Positions 1-7,462 of a stretch of DNA of 46,736 bases are shown piece after piece. The DNA comes from GCA-2747515 sp964427825. Lineage in GTDB: Bacteria > Patescibacteriota > Minisyncoccia > Moranbacterales > GCA-2747515. The position numbers and the translations under genes were made by a program. The stretch covers positions 1 through 46,736 of the forward strand of contig CAYRUU010000002.1 in assembly GCA_964427825.1 (NCBI GenBank). The letters are read 5' to 3'. Each line of letters begins with the position of its first letter. The stretch's first letter is position 1. The notes beneath the pieces are model-generated. The model had not been told where the DNA came from, made no database searches, and was given only the letters and a program-made list of their open reading frames with translations.

Positions 1-1089
1 GTAAAATTCATTAAAGCGCCCTGTGTTGAGGTAGGAATCCTTAATGTAACTCTCTTCACGATTGGGGTTATAAGACACAACTTCGCCAAGTGGTTGCACA
101 TCTAGAACCTTCAGAGCACCAGATTTATAGCCGCGAGATTCCAAGAGTTTCTTCCTATCATATTTGATACTGTGCGTATCGGAAAATCTTCTACCCGCCT
201 CATCATTGATACCCTGACGCACTTCGTCAACGCTGAGCGTGCCATCACCATCCGTATCATAACGCGGATCTTGTGATCGTTTTAAGATATAAGCATTGGC
301 AGCCACAACAGGCGCCGCAAACGACGTCCCAGGAAGTGTGGATGTCGTATTGGGTCCATAAATATTTTGGGGAATTTGCGCCATAAAATCAAGGCGGCTA
401 TCACCTGCCCCCGACGTATAACTTGTCGGATACCCTGTTGCGGCATCATAGGCACCGACGGAAATAGCATGTGCACTACTGGCGGGATACCGCAATACAG
501 GATCTTTGTCACCATCATTACCCGCTCCCGCCACAACCACAGTACCTTTAGATTTCGCATATTGCAGTGCATTTTCAATCTCTCGCACCTCAGAATCACT
601 TGGGTTTGCCGGAAATCCCAGACTTATGTTGATTACATCCGCTCCGGCGTCAGTTGCCGCACGGATGCCTTTTGCAACGTATTCTGGACGCACGAAAGTA
701 TCAGCTTCTGCCATGGTTTTCACTAACATCACTCTCGGTCTATCCGATAACGGAAGATTATGTGCATTCAATGTCGACCCCATTGCATCTGCCACAACAG
801 AGCCATACATACTGACGTCTATGTTTTCTTCGAAAGAATTGGGATATAATATCGGAATTGTAACAGGAGCTGCAGGATTTGCTGTTGTGGCATTGTATGT
901 GATAAAACCACCTGGATTGTTCTGCATATCATCTGCCATACCGGAAAAATTACTATTGATCACCGCAATCAACCCTTGGCCGGCACCATCCCCCGCCAAA
1001 ACAATATCACCAACAAACAAAACACCGCACACGACAACATAAAAAATCGCGCGCACAACAATAGGAAGCATGTACGTAATGGATTTCAT
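1..1089 (-). CDS. Secreted subtilase-like (S8) protein, 3' end cut by the window; likely pseudoprotease
   Basis: I translated this frame by hand: 363 codons are open from the ATG at 1089 to the window edge, so the C-terminus is missing. The N-terminus is a signal peptide or anchor (hydrophobic residues about 8-31, then LAGDG). The fold is recognisable as peptidase S8: 'GADVINISLGF' at about 149-159, oxyanion Asn in 'VVVAGAGNDG' (N191), and the serine motif GTSFAAP with S256. The Asp motif, normally V-A-V-I-D-S-G, reads IAVINSNFSG with Asn45. The His motif HGTHVAG reads YGSVVAD with Tyr95. Two of the three catalytic residues are therefore replaced. At 278-289 there is a perfect EF-hand loop (D278, D280, D282, T284, S286, E289). 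It stands downstream of HU after a terminator. I am confident of the fold; loss of proteolysis is inferred from the residues. Confidence 0.85.
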   Translation of the reverse strand, partial: MKSITYMLPIVVRAIFYVVVCGVLFVGDIVLAGDGAGQGLIAVINSNFSGMADDMQNNPGGFITYNATTANPAAPVTIPILYPNSFEENIDVSMYGSVVADAMGSTLNAHNLPLSDRPRVMLVKTMAEADTFVRPEYVAKGIRAATDAGADVINISLGFPANPSDSEVREIENALQYAKSKGTVVVAGAGNDGDKDPVLRYPASSAHAISVGAYDAATGYPTSYTSGAGDSRLDFMAQIPQNIYGPNTTSTLPGTSFAAPVVAANAYILKRSQDPRYDTDGDGTLSVDEVRQGINDEAGRRFSDTHSIKYDRKKLLESRGYKSGALKVLDVQPLGEVVSYNPNREESYIKDSYLNTGRFNEFY

Positions 1090-1120
1090 TTTCACAATTT
1101 TGTATTTTACTTCTCTCGTA

Positions 1121-1147
1121 AGTATATCATACTTTTCTGTCGCACAA
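1121..1147 (-). promoter_or_regulatory. Possible promoter of the subtilase-like gene
   Basis: On the minus strand TTGTGC (1142-1147) and TATACT (1121-1126) are separated by only 15 bp, shorter than the 17 bp seen at other promoters here. The position, right after the HU terminator and about 30 nt before the ATG, is suitable. Confidence 0.35.
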
Positions 1148-1148
1148 C

Positions 1149-1177
1149 GAAAACCGCCCCTGCATGGGGCGGTTTTC
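1149..1177 (-). terminator. Rho-independent terminator of the HU gene
   Basis: A perfect 12-bp stem (GAAAACCGCCCC / GGGGCGGTTTTC) with a 5-nt loop lies 25 nt after the HU stop codon. The stem ends in T residues on the minus strand; it is symmetrical and could act in both directions. Confidence 0.85.
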
Positions 1178-1201
1178 TTTTATAGAAATACTACTGCGAT
1201 C

Positions 1202-1486
1202 TTATTTCACAGCATCTTTGAGTGCTTTGCCGGCCTTGAATTTCGGTACCGTCGTTGCCGCAATTTGGATCTTCTCTCCGGTCTTCGGGTTGACGCCTTG
1301 GCGCGCTGCGCGCTGTGATACGGAAAATGAACCAAAGCCCGTTAGTGCTACCTCATTACCACGTTGCAATTGCGTTGTAATTTCATCAATCACTGCTTCT
1401 ACGAAGCGTTCTGCATCGCGTTTGCTCAGGTCCAATTTGCCTGCCAATGTTTCCACGAGCATGCCCTTGTTAATTTTTTGTGTCAT
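1202..1486 (-). CDS. hup: HU family DNA-binding protein
   Basis: 94 residues, the normal length of HU/IHF. It starts MTQKINKGMLVETLA, has the dimer core 'GNEVALTGFGSFSV' around 43-56, and the DNA-binding arm 'RAARQGVNPKTGEKIQI' around 59-75 with the intercalating proline, followed by 'VPKFKAGKALKDAV'. It bends and compacts DNA as a dimer in the nucleoid. It has its own promoter and terminator, so it is a single-gene unit with a leader of about 110 nt. Upstream, AAAGGACGGTGA provides a weak ribosome-binding site for the ATG at 1486. Very sure. Confidence 0.97.
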   Translation of the reverse strand: MTQKINKGMLVETLAGKLDLSKRDAERFVEAVIDEITTQLQRGNEVALTGFGSFSVSQRAARQGVNPKTGEKIQIAATTVPKFKAGKALKDAVK

Positions 1487-1600
1487 GTGATTTCACCGTC
1501 CTTTCTAACGCTAAATTTTTACTCTTCTTTGTGACGCGCAACTGTTTGTCTTTTCACAAAACACATGCTGCGCTATGCTTCTCTTCACAACCTCTCCTCT

Positions 1601-1629
1601 ATGATGCTGGTTCTTGCCGTTCTTGTCAA
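1601..1629 (-). promoter_or_regulatory. Promoter of the HU gene
   Basis: Minus-strand TTGACA (1624-1629), 17 bp, CATCAT (1601-1606). The -35 box is consensus and the -10 box moderate; no other candidate fits as well between HU and the rny stop codon. Confidence 0.55.
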
Positions 1630-1644
1630 ACGGTTTTGCCTTTT

Positions 1645-3174
1645 CTAGCGGGCATATTCTACCGAGCGCGACTCACGCAAGACATTGACTTTGATCTCCC
1701 CCGGATACTTCAACTCATCCTCAATCCTGTCCGCAATGGCACGCGCCAACTTTGCCGCCGCCAAATCATCCACATGCTCCGGCTTCACAAAAACGCGAAT
1801 CTCCCGCCCCGCCTGAATGGCATAGCATTTCTCCACCTCGTCAAAACTATTGGTCAGTGCCTCCAACTCCTCCAAGCGTTTCAAGTAATTCTCCACTGTG
1901 TCCTTGCGTGCACCAGGGCGTGCCGCGGACAGTGCATCCGCCGCCGCCACGATATACGCCTCTGGCCGCGCATACGGATATTCCTCATGATGTGCTTCCA
2001 TCGCCTCAATCACACGTTTGTCCACATGAAACTTCTCCAAAATTTTTCGCCCGATCTCCACGTGCGTCCCTTGCACTTCATGATCCACCGCCTTACCGAT
2101 GTCGTGAAAAAGCCCTGCCATCTTGGCAACCTTCACATCCGCGCCAAGCTCCGCTGCCAACGCACCGGACAAATACGATACTTCCAAAGAGTGCAGCAAG
2201 ACATTTTGCTTGTAACTCGTACGATAGCGTAGTCGCCCAAGCATGTAGATGAGTTTAGGATCCAAACCAGCAATGCCGACCTCATAGGCGGCAGCGTCAC
2301 CCGCCTCACGCACGCGGTGATCAATCTCTTTTTCCGCCCATGACACAATCTCCTCAATTTTTGCAGGATGAATGCGCCCGTCGTCAATCAATTTCTCCAA
2401 AGCGATCTTTGCCACTTCGCGTCGTACCGGATCAAACGATGACAACACAATGGAATCCGGCGTCTCGTCAATGATAAGCTCCACACCCGTCACACGCTCC
2501 AGCGCGCGAATGTTGCGCCCCTCTTTGCCAATGATTTTACCTTTCACCTCTTCCGACGGGATTGTTAACGTTGATGTCATCACCTCCGCTGCATGCGACC
2601 GCGAATACTTCTGAATCACGTGTGTCATGATATTGCGCGCCTCGCGCTCCAGCTCTTCATGGGATTGTTTCTGCAACTGCATCATTTTCTGTGCCAACTC
2701 TTCTTTATTCTGCGCCTCCGTAAGTTGCAGAAGCGCCTTCTTTGCTTGCTCCTGTGTCAGCTCACCAATGGATTCCAAGCGGCGCATCTCTTCTTCGCGC
2801 ATCTCTTCCACACGCGCCCGCACATCACGCACCTCTTGTGCCTTTGTCTCCAGTGCTTTTTTGCCTTCTTCTGCCTCCTCAAGCTTTTTATCCAAGAGGC
2901 TTTCACGCTTTTCTAAGCGCTTTTCCGTCTCATGGATGATCATTTTGCGCTCTTTTTCCTCTTGATTTGCCTGATCAATAATATCAACGGCTTTATTCTT
3001 TGCCTCCAAGAGCGCTTCCTGCGCCTTGGTCTTTGCCTCGGCAATGATGCGTTCAGCATGTCCTTCCGCATCCTTTGTGCGGTTTTTGGCAATCGTTTGG
3101 CGAATCACATAGCCCAGTGCACCGCCGCCGCCAAGCGCAAGTACCAAAAGCCCCACCACTGTCGGGGTTGTCAT
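1645..3174 (-). CDS. rny: Ribonuclease Y
   Basis: Membrane-anchored endoribonuclease that starts mRNA decay. I place the start at the ATG at 3174, giving 509 aa (usual 510-520): MTTPTVVGLLVLALGGGG is the single N-terminal membrane helix. The frame is open to 3372, but that extension is unlike the family. Next comes a long charged coiled coil (about 30-190), a KH domain with 'GKIIGKEGRNIRALE' (about 215-230), then the HD domain with 'FHDIGKAVDHEVQGTH', whose His-Asp pair binds the metal ions, and the conserved C-terminus ending 'VNVLRESRSVEYAR'. The bacterium also has RNase J in this window, so it combines both Firmicutes-type mRNA-decay enzymes. The leader from the predicted transcription start is about 225 nt. 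Confidence 0.97.
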   Translation of the reverse strand: MTTPTVVGLLVLALGGGGALGYVIRQTIAKNRTKDAEGHAERIIAEAKTKAQEALLEAKNKAVDIIDQANQEEKERKMIIHETEKRLEKRESLLDKKLEEAEEGKKALETKAQEVRDVRARVEEMREEEMRRLESIGELTQEQAKKALLQLTEAQNKEELAQKMMQLQKQSHEELEREARNIMTHVIQKYSRSHAAEVMTSTLTIPSEEVKGKIIGKEGRNIRALERVTGVELIIDETPDSIVLSSFDPVRREVAKIALEKLIDDGRIHPAKIEEIVSWAEKEIDHRVREAGDAAAYEVGIAGLDPKLIYMLGRLRYRTSYKQNVLLHSLEVSYLSGALAAELGADVKVAKMAGLFHDIGKAVDHEVQGTHVEIGRKILEKFHVDKRVIEAMEAHHEEYPYARPEAYIVAAADALSAARPGARKDTVENYLKRLEELEALTNSFDEVEKCYAIQAGREIRVFVKPEHVDDLAAAKLARAIADRIEDELKYPGEIKVNVLRESRSVEYAR

Positions 3175-3406
3175 AAATTTTTCCAGAGGACTGGTTGTAT
3201 GTGTAGTGATAGCGGGCGCCAACAGCGCCAAAAGACACGCGTTTCCTATGCGCGCAGACCGTTCGTGAGCGATGTATGATGATTGACTGTAATCATAAAC
3301 AACCGTTGTGTACGAAAAAAATACGGATTTGTCCTTTTTGCGTAGTATTATGCGCTCGTTTACACATCCCAACTGTCCGTCGCTTACTTAATAATACCTA
3401 AGATCA

Positions 3407-3435
3407 ATAGTACTACAGCATCTCCGTTCTGTCAA
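3407..3435 (-). promoter_or_regulatory. Promoter of rny
   Basis: Minus-strand TTGACA (3430-3435), 17 bp, TACTAT (3407-3412). It lies back to back with the manB promoter region and predicts a start near 3400. Confidence 0.65.
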
Positions 3436-3501
3436 AGCACGGGAAACGCAACACCCCCGCCCGCCCCGATCATCGCTTTTACACCCTCACAACACTATAT
3501 A

Positions 3502-3510
3502 TGCTATACT
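3502..3510 (+). promoter_or_regulatory. Extended -10 promoter of the phosphomannomutase gene
   Basis: TGCTATACT is an extended -10 element; no convincing -35 box is present at the right distance. An AAGGA ribosome-binding site at 3531-3535 is 7 nt before the ATG at 3543. Confidence 0.55.
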
Positions 3511-3542
3511 TCAGTCATGCTAACTTGTAAAAGGATCCTCTT

Positions 3543-4889
3543 ATGAATGCAGATATTTTCAAAGCCTATGACGTTCGCGGTATTTACCCAACAGAGATTG
3601 ACGAGGACACCGTCTATCGTATTGGTATGGCAACTGTTGCCACATTGGGTGCACATACACTTGCCGTCGGACGCGACGCCCGACAATCCGGCCCATCGCT
3701 GCACAAAGCGCTGATTGATGGTATTACCGACGCTGGTTGCGACGTCATTGACTTGGACATGGTCACCACGCCCATGCTGTACTTCGCATCACACGCCTTG
3801 GATGTGGATGGTGCTGTTTCCGTAACGGCATCCCACAACCCCGGCGAATACAATGGCGTGAAAATTTGTCGCCGCGACGCGCAACCGGTTGGCAGTGCTA
3901 CGGGACTGACGGCCATCCGCGATGCCGTTCTTGCCGGACAATTGCCAAAGGCAACACGCAAAGGCATCGTCACACCGCACGACATCCACGACGCCTACTA
4001 TGACTATTTTGGCGCATTTGCGGCGTTTGGTGACAAAAAATTTCACATTGTGGTTGATTGTGCCAACACGATGGGCGTACTGGAACTGCCATTTTACACG
4101 CAACGCTTTGCCGACAATTTCACCGTCACGCAACTCTACTGCGATCTTGACAACGCCTATCAAGGCTCGCACGAAGCCAACCCCCTCAAAATAGAAACCC
4201 TTGCGGAGTTGCAGAAAAAAGTGGTGGATGTTGGCGCCAACCTTGGCATCTCCTATGACGGTGACGCCGATCGTATCGGCTTCGTGGATGAAAAAGGCGC
4301 CATCATCCCGATGGACCTGACGACGGGACTGATTGCGCGCGTCCTCCTCGCCGACAATCCCGGCGCAACAGTACTTTATGACCTACGCTCATCGCGCGCC
4401 GTCAAAGAAGTGATTGAAGAGGCAGGTGGCGTGGCACACGAGTGCCGCGTCGGACATGCCTTCATCAAAGAACAGATGCGCCAAGAAGATGCCTTGTTTG
4501 CTGGCGAACTCTCCGGACACTACTATTTCCGCGCCAACAAAAACGGCGAAGTGAGTACACTTGCCGCATTCACACTCCTCAGCCTTATGGCACACACCGG
4601 AAAAACCATCTCCACACTCGTCGCCGACCTGCGACGCTACCACCACAGTGGCGAAATCAACTCCGAAGTGACAAATAAAGACGCCATCATGCAACACCTG
4701 CAAGACACCTATGCCGACGGCACGCTGAGCACATTGGACGGCATCAAGATTGACTATCCAGAGTGGTGGTTCAACGTCCGTCCCTCCAACACCGAACCCG
4801 TCCTACGCCTCAATTGCGAAGCGAAAACGCAAGCCCTGATGGAAGAAAAGCGCGACGAACTTCTTGCCATCATTCGTGGCACACAGTAA
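3543..4889 (+). CDS. manB: Phosphomannomutase/phosphoglucomutase
   Basis: 448 aa, normal for the alpha-D-phosphohexomutase family. It interconverts hexose-6-phosphate and hexose-1-phosphate, feeding nucleotide-sugar synthesis. The phosphoserine loop is TASHNP with S97; the metal loop DGDADR is at about 239-244; the sugar-recognition loop GELSGHYYF is at about 320; the phosphate-binding loop RPSNTEP lies near 418. The start has a clear AAGGA site, unusual in this window. It fits with the isomerase at 10010-11038 and the glycan genes at 29-37 kb. Family members may act on mannose, glucose or both; the substrate cannot be told from sequence. Confidence 0.95.
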   Translation: MNADIFKAYDVRGIYPTEIDEDTVYRIGMATVATLGAHTLAVGRDARQSGPSLHKALIDGITDAGCDVIDLDMVTTPMLYFASHALDVDGAVSVTASHNPGEYNGVKICRRDAQPVGSATGLTAIRDAVLAGQLPKATRKGIVTPHDIHDAYYDYFGAFAAFGDKKFHIVVDCANTMGVLELPFYTQRFADNFTVTQLYCDLDNAYQGSHEANPLKIETLAELQKKVVDVGANLGISYDGDADRIGFVDEKGAIIPMDLTTGLIARVLLADNPGATVLYDLRSSRAVKEVIEEAGGVAHECRVGHAFIKEQMRQEDALFAGELSGHYYFRANKNGEVSTLAAFTLLSLMAHTGKTISTLVADLRRYHHSGEINSEVTNKDAIMQHLQDTYADGTLSTLDGIKIDYPEWWFNVRPSNTEPVLRLNCEAKTQALMEEKRDELLAIIRGTQ

Positions 4890-4902
4890 ATCAAAACAAG
4901 AC

Positions 4903-4999
4903 ATGTCATCCCGAACTCGCCTACTTGTTTGCTGCTAGGCAGGCAGGTTTTGGGATCTCAAACATGGAGCTATTAAAACACGTTCAGCATGATAAAGAC
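4903..4999. repeat. REP-like dispersed repeat (imperfect inverted repeat)
   Basis: The stretch begins TGTCATCCCGAAC and ends CGTTCAGCATGATA, so its ends are imperfect inverted copies. This resembles the widespread short repeats that read as 'CHPEL...LKHVQHDK' when translated. It fills the space between the convergent manB and trpS genes and could fold as a transcript end. I recognise the type from experience; copy number in the genome cannot be seen here. Confidence 0.55.
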
Positions 5000-5988
5000 T
5001 AGACGGCAATCATGCCGACCTTTTCGCGCACAGTGCGCGTCTTGACATCGGCAATCGCACGCGCCCGCACAGCGCCATCGCGAAGTAGCGCCTCCACGCG
5101 CTCATCACTCCACATCGCCATACGCTCTTGCAGCGGCACAAGAGACTGCACCACAACATCCGCCAACGCATCCTTGAACGCGCCGTATTGTTGTCCGACA
5201 AATTTTTTCTCCACATCCTCCGGCACCACGTCCGTCAGAGCGGCATAGATGGTGATCAGGTTTGCCAACGCTGGTTTGTCCGCGCGAAAAACAATCTCAC
5301 TGCCACCATCCGTCACCGCCTTGCGTATTTTTTTGGTAATGGTCGCAGCATCATCGCTGAGAGCGATGTAGTTGTAGGCGCTTGCCGCCGATTTGCTCAT
5401 TTTTTTAGTAGGATCGTCCAAGCCCATAATGCGCATACCCTCTTTCTTGATCAAAGCCTCTGGCACGACAAACGTCTCACCAAAGCGATGATTGAACCGC
5501 TTGGCAAGATCGCGCGCCAATTCCACGTGCTGCATCTGGTCTTCGCCCACCGGCACCTGCGCCGCATCATACAACAAAATATCCGCCGCCATCAAGACGG
5601 GATATGTAAAAAGCCCGACGCCGATATGCGTGTGTTCACTTTTTGTGATCTTGTCTTTATATTGCGTCATTTTTTCCAATTCTCCCATACCTGTCATCGT
5701 CGTCAAAACCCACCCTAACTCCGCATGCGCCGCCACGTGTGACTGCACAAACACAATGGATTTCGTGGGGTCAATACCGCCGGCAAGATAGACTTTTGCC
5801 ACATCCAACGTGCGCCGTCGCAACTGCAGGGGATCCTGCGGCACGGTGATGGCATGCAAGTCCACAATACAAAAAATCGCCTCACCCGCGTCCTGCAACG
5901 CCGCCCAATTTTTGATCGCACCGAGATAGTTGCCAAGATGCAAATCCCCACTAGGTTGAATACCGGAAAAAATGCGCTGCGTACTCAT
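4999..5988 (-). CDS. trpS: Tryptophanyl-tRNA synthetase
   Basis: 329 aa, the usual length. Class I aminoacyl-tRNA synthetase charging tRNA-Trp. The ATP motif appears as 'GDLHLGNYLG' (HLGN at 17-20) after 'SGIQPSG', and the second signature is 'KKMSKS' near 195-200. 'VPVGEDQMQHVELARD' is the typical tryptophan-binding region. It converges on manB with a repeat between them and is transcribed alone. The ATG at 5988 gives the standard N-terminus MSTQRIFSGIQPSG. Confidence 0.98.
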   Translation of the reverse strand: MSTQRIFSGIQPSGDLHLGNYLGAIKNWAALQDAGEAIFCIVDLHAITVPQDPLQLRRRTLDVAKVYLAGGIDPTKSIVFVQSHVAAHAELGWVLTTMTGMGELEKMTQYKDKITKSEHTHIGVGLFTYPVLMAADILLYDAAQVPVGEDQMQHVELARDLAKRFNHRFGETFVVPEALIKKEGMRIMGLDDPTKKMSKSAASAYNYIALSDDAATITKKIRKAVTDGGSEIVFRADKPALANLITIYAALTDVVPEDVEKKFVGQQYGAFKDALADVVVQSLVPLQERMAMWSDERVEALLRDGAVRARAIADVKTRTVREKVGMIAV

Positions 5989-6015
5989 AAAAATATCATT
6001 ACCATTACACTAGAC

Positions 6016-6044
6016 AGTGTACTGTTTTCCCCCGCGCTTGTCCA
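6016..6044 (-). promoter_or_regulatory. Promoter of trpS
   Basis: Minus-strand TGGACA (6039-6044), 17 bp, TACACT (6016-6021), about 25 nt upstream of the ATG. Confidence 0.55.
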
Positions 6045-6080
6045 CCACCCGGCGCGCCATAATCACTATTATAAAGACAC

Positions 6081-6118
6081 AAAACAAAAAGAGCGACCCA
6101 TCGGTTGATGAATCGCTC
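6081..6118 (-). terminator. Terminator of the response regulator gene
   Basis: Minus-strand stem GAGCGA / TCGCTC with an inner CATC-GATG helix is followed by TTTTTGTTTTG, 19 nt after the stop codon. Confidence 0.85.
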
Positions 6119-6136
6119 AAGTGTTTTGTCGTTTTT

Positions 6137-6496
6137 TTAATCTTCCAAACCAAGCAGCTTCAGTACGGTCTCAGCTGCAAAGTCCTTGTAACTGGAATGT
6201 GTTGCCCCATGCTTCATGAGGAGATTGTTATACTCACGCATGCTTGAAGCGGCTATGATTTTTCCGGCATATCCCGACTGAACGATGTCTTCCACTAACC
6301 ACATAGTAGTCGGTGAGCTTCCAGGGACACAAGCGTCCATGATGATTGCATCGACATCGGAGTTTTTTTCAAAAAGATCATAGGCGTCCTCAATAGTCGC
6401 GGCATGCAAAACATCAACCCTTTGCTTCAATCCCCATTGGATCTCTTCGAAACAGGAGAAGCTGTCTTCTACAACCAGAACTTTCTTTCTTTTCAT
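6137..6496 (-). CDS. Stand-alone receiver domain (CheY-like response regulator)
   Basis: 119 aa, a single receiver domain without output domain. The acidic pair is E10-D11 in 'VVEDS', the phospho-acceptor is D54 in 'IIMDACVPGS', the switch residue is S84 in 'AASS', and the conserved lysine is K104 in 'SSYKD'. All residues needed for phosphorylation are present, so it probably relays a signal by protein contact. No histidine kinase is visible in the window, but one could lie in the sequence lost in the N gap just upstream. AGGAG lies 7 nt before the ATG. The leader carries an 18-bp tandem repeat (see 6542-6577). Confidence 0.9.
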   Translation of the reverse strand: MKRKKVLVVEDSFSCFEEIQWGLKQRVDVLHAATIEDAYDLFEKNSDVDAIIMDACVPGSSPTTMWLVEDIVQSGYAGKIIAASSMREYNNLLMKHGATHSSYKDFAAETVLKLLGLED

Positions 6497-6716
6497 TGAT
6501 GTCTCCTAGGGTCTCTAAGTTATTATAACCATATTAGATTGAACTATACTATTCCTTTCAACTATATTATTCCTTTCATAAGAACACCCTCCTTGCCCTT
6601 CGGCTTTTGTGGTTAATGGTACTCCTTATTCAGTTGTCAATGAACGTGACTGTGTACTATATCAAAAGTAAAAATATGTGCTTATATTTAGGTTAAAAAT
6701 GAGATTTCTTTTAAAA
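6497..6716. other. Intergenic region before the scaffold gap
   Basis: AT-rich, with the tandem repeat and a TATAAT-like box on the minus strand near 6522-6527 but no good -35 partner. I see no gene in it; with the gap it makes about 320 bases without a recognisable gene. Confidence 0.5.
6542..6577. repeat. 18-bp tandem direct repeat in the response regulator leader
   Basis: Two adjacent 18-nt units differing at one position. On the minus strand each contains AAAGGAATA and ends in TATAGTT. The first unit carries the start ATG of a five-codon reading frame (M-K-G-I-I, stop) that follows a consensus AAGGAGG with 8-nt spacing; the second repeats the pattern with TTG. It could be a pair of operator sites or a leader minigene. 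Confidence 0.6.
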
Positions 6717-6816
6717 NNNNNNNNNNNNNNNNNNNNNNNNNNNNNNNNNNNNNNNNNNNNNNNNNNNNNNNNNNNNNNNNNNNNNNNNNNNNNNNNNNNN
6801 NNNNNNNNNNNNNNNN
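6717..6816. other. Scaffold gap of 100 N
   Basis: Exactly 100 unknown bases, the conventional filler for a gap of unknown length. The gene that emerges on the right side is cut by it. Confidence 0.99.
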
Positions 6817-7386
6817 GGTGGACGTTTACTCTATGTCGCCGAAGACCCTCGCACGATGCACAATCGTTTTGAAGAACAGCAGTCGTTGCTTTCCGCCATG
6901 TTGCCGGAACTCCTGTCCATTGCAAATGTTCTGCCGCGTAAGCCGAAAGTCCGCTACTATGAGGGTGTAGAGGGGATCAAGGAGGCGTACCGCGACATCT
7001 TAAAATACCCCGATCGCAAAATGTATGCATGGGTATCGGATTCCATGATCAACAATTTTGACAGCCAATTTACGACAGAATACTACATCCCCAAACGTAT
7101 TGAGAAAAAAATCTGGGCGGATGTGATTGCGCCGGACACAGCAACGGGCAAAAAATTTCAAAACAAGGACGGCAGCGCACTGCGCACAACAAAGCTCCTT
7201 GACGCAAAACATTTCCCTCTTGCAATAGAGATCAGTCTTTACGGGCACAACAGCGTCAGCTTCATGTCTGTTGATGATGAGCTTGGTGTGATTATGGAGA
7301 GTACGCCAATCTCAGAGACACTGAAGAGCATCTTCAAGCAACAGTGGGAAAGCCTATCTTCGCACAAGAAAATTCACATGCAATAA
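6817..7386 (+). CDS. TrmB-like transcriptional regulator, N-terminal part lost in the gap
   Basis: The frame is open from the first base after the gap (GGRLLYVAEDPR...), so the real start and the expected winged-helix DNA-binding domain lie in the missing sequence. The remaining 189 residues match the effector part of TrmB-type regulators common in CPR: 'YVAEDPRTMHNRFEEQQSLL' (end of helix linker), 'PKVRYYEGVEGIKEAYRDIL', then an alpha/beta domain with 'LPLAIEISLYGHNSVSFMS'-like strands. In these proteins the C-terminal part senses a small molecule or mediates dimerisation. The ligand is unknown. The ATG at 6856 is inside the domain and is not the true start. Confidence 0.75.
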   Translation, partial: GGRLLYVAEDPRTMHNRFEEQQSLLSAMLPELLSIANVLPRKPKVRYYEGVEGIKEAYRDILKYPDRKMYAWVSDSMINNFDSQFTTEYYIPKRIEKKIWADVIAPDTATGKKFQNKDGSALRTTKLLDAKHFPLAIEISLYGHNSVSFMSVDDELGVIMESTPISETLKSIFKQQWESLSSHKKIHMQ

Positions 7387-7409
7387 TAGCACCTACCTCA
7401 CTGCACACA

Positions 7410-7440
7410 AAAAACCACACAGTGACACTGTGTGGTTTTT
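7410..7440. terminator. Bidirectional terminator between the TrmB-like gene and RNase J
   Basis: Near-perfect palindrome AAAAACCACACAGTG / CACTGTGTGGTTTTT flanked by A and T runs, placed between two convergent genes. Confidence 0.9.
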
Positions 7441-7462
7441 GCGATTGCCACGTTTCGGGACG

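Noticed and set aside
3175..3372. 66-residue N-terminal extension of RNase Y
   Set aside because: It has a TTG start, no family resemblance, and precedes the normal membrane helix start MTTPTVVG.
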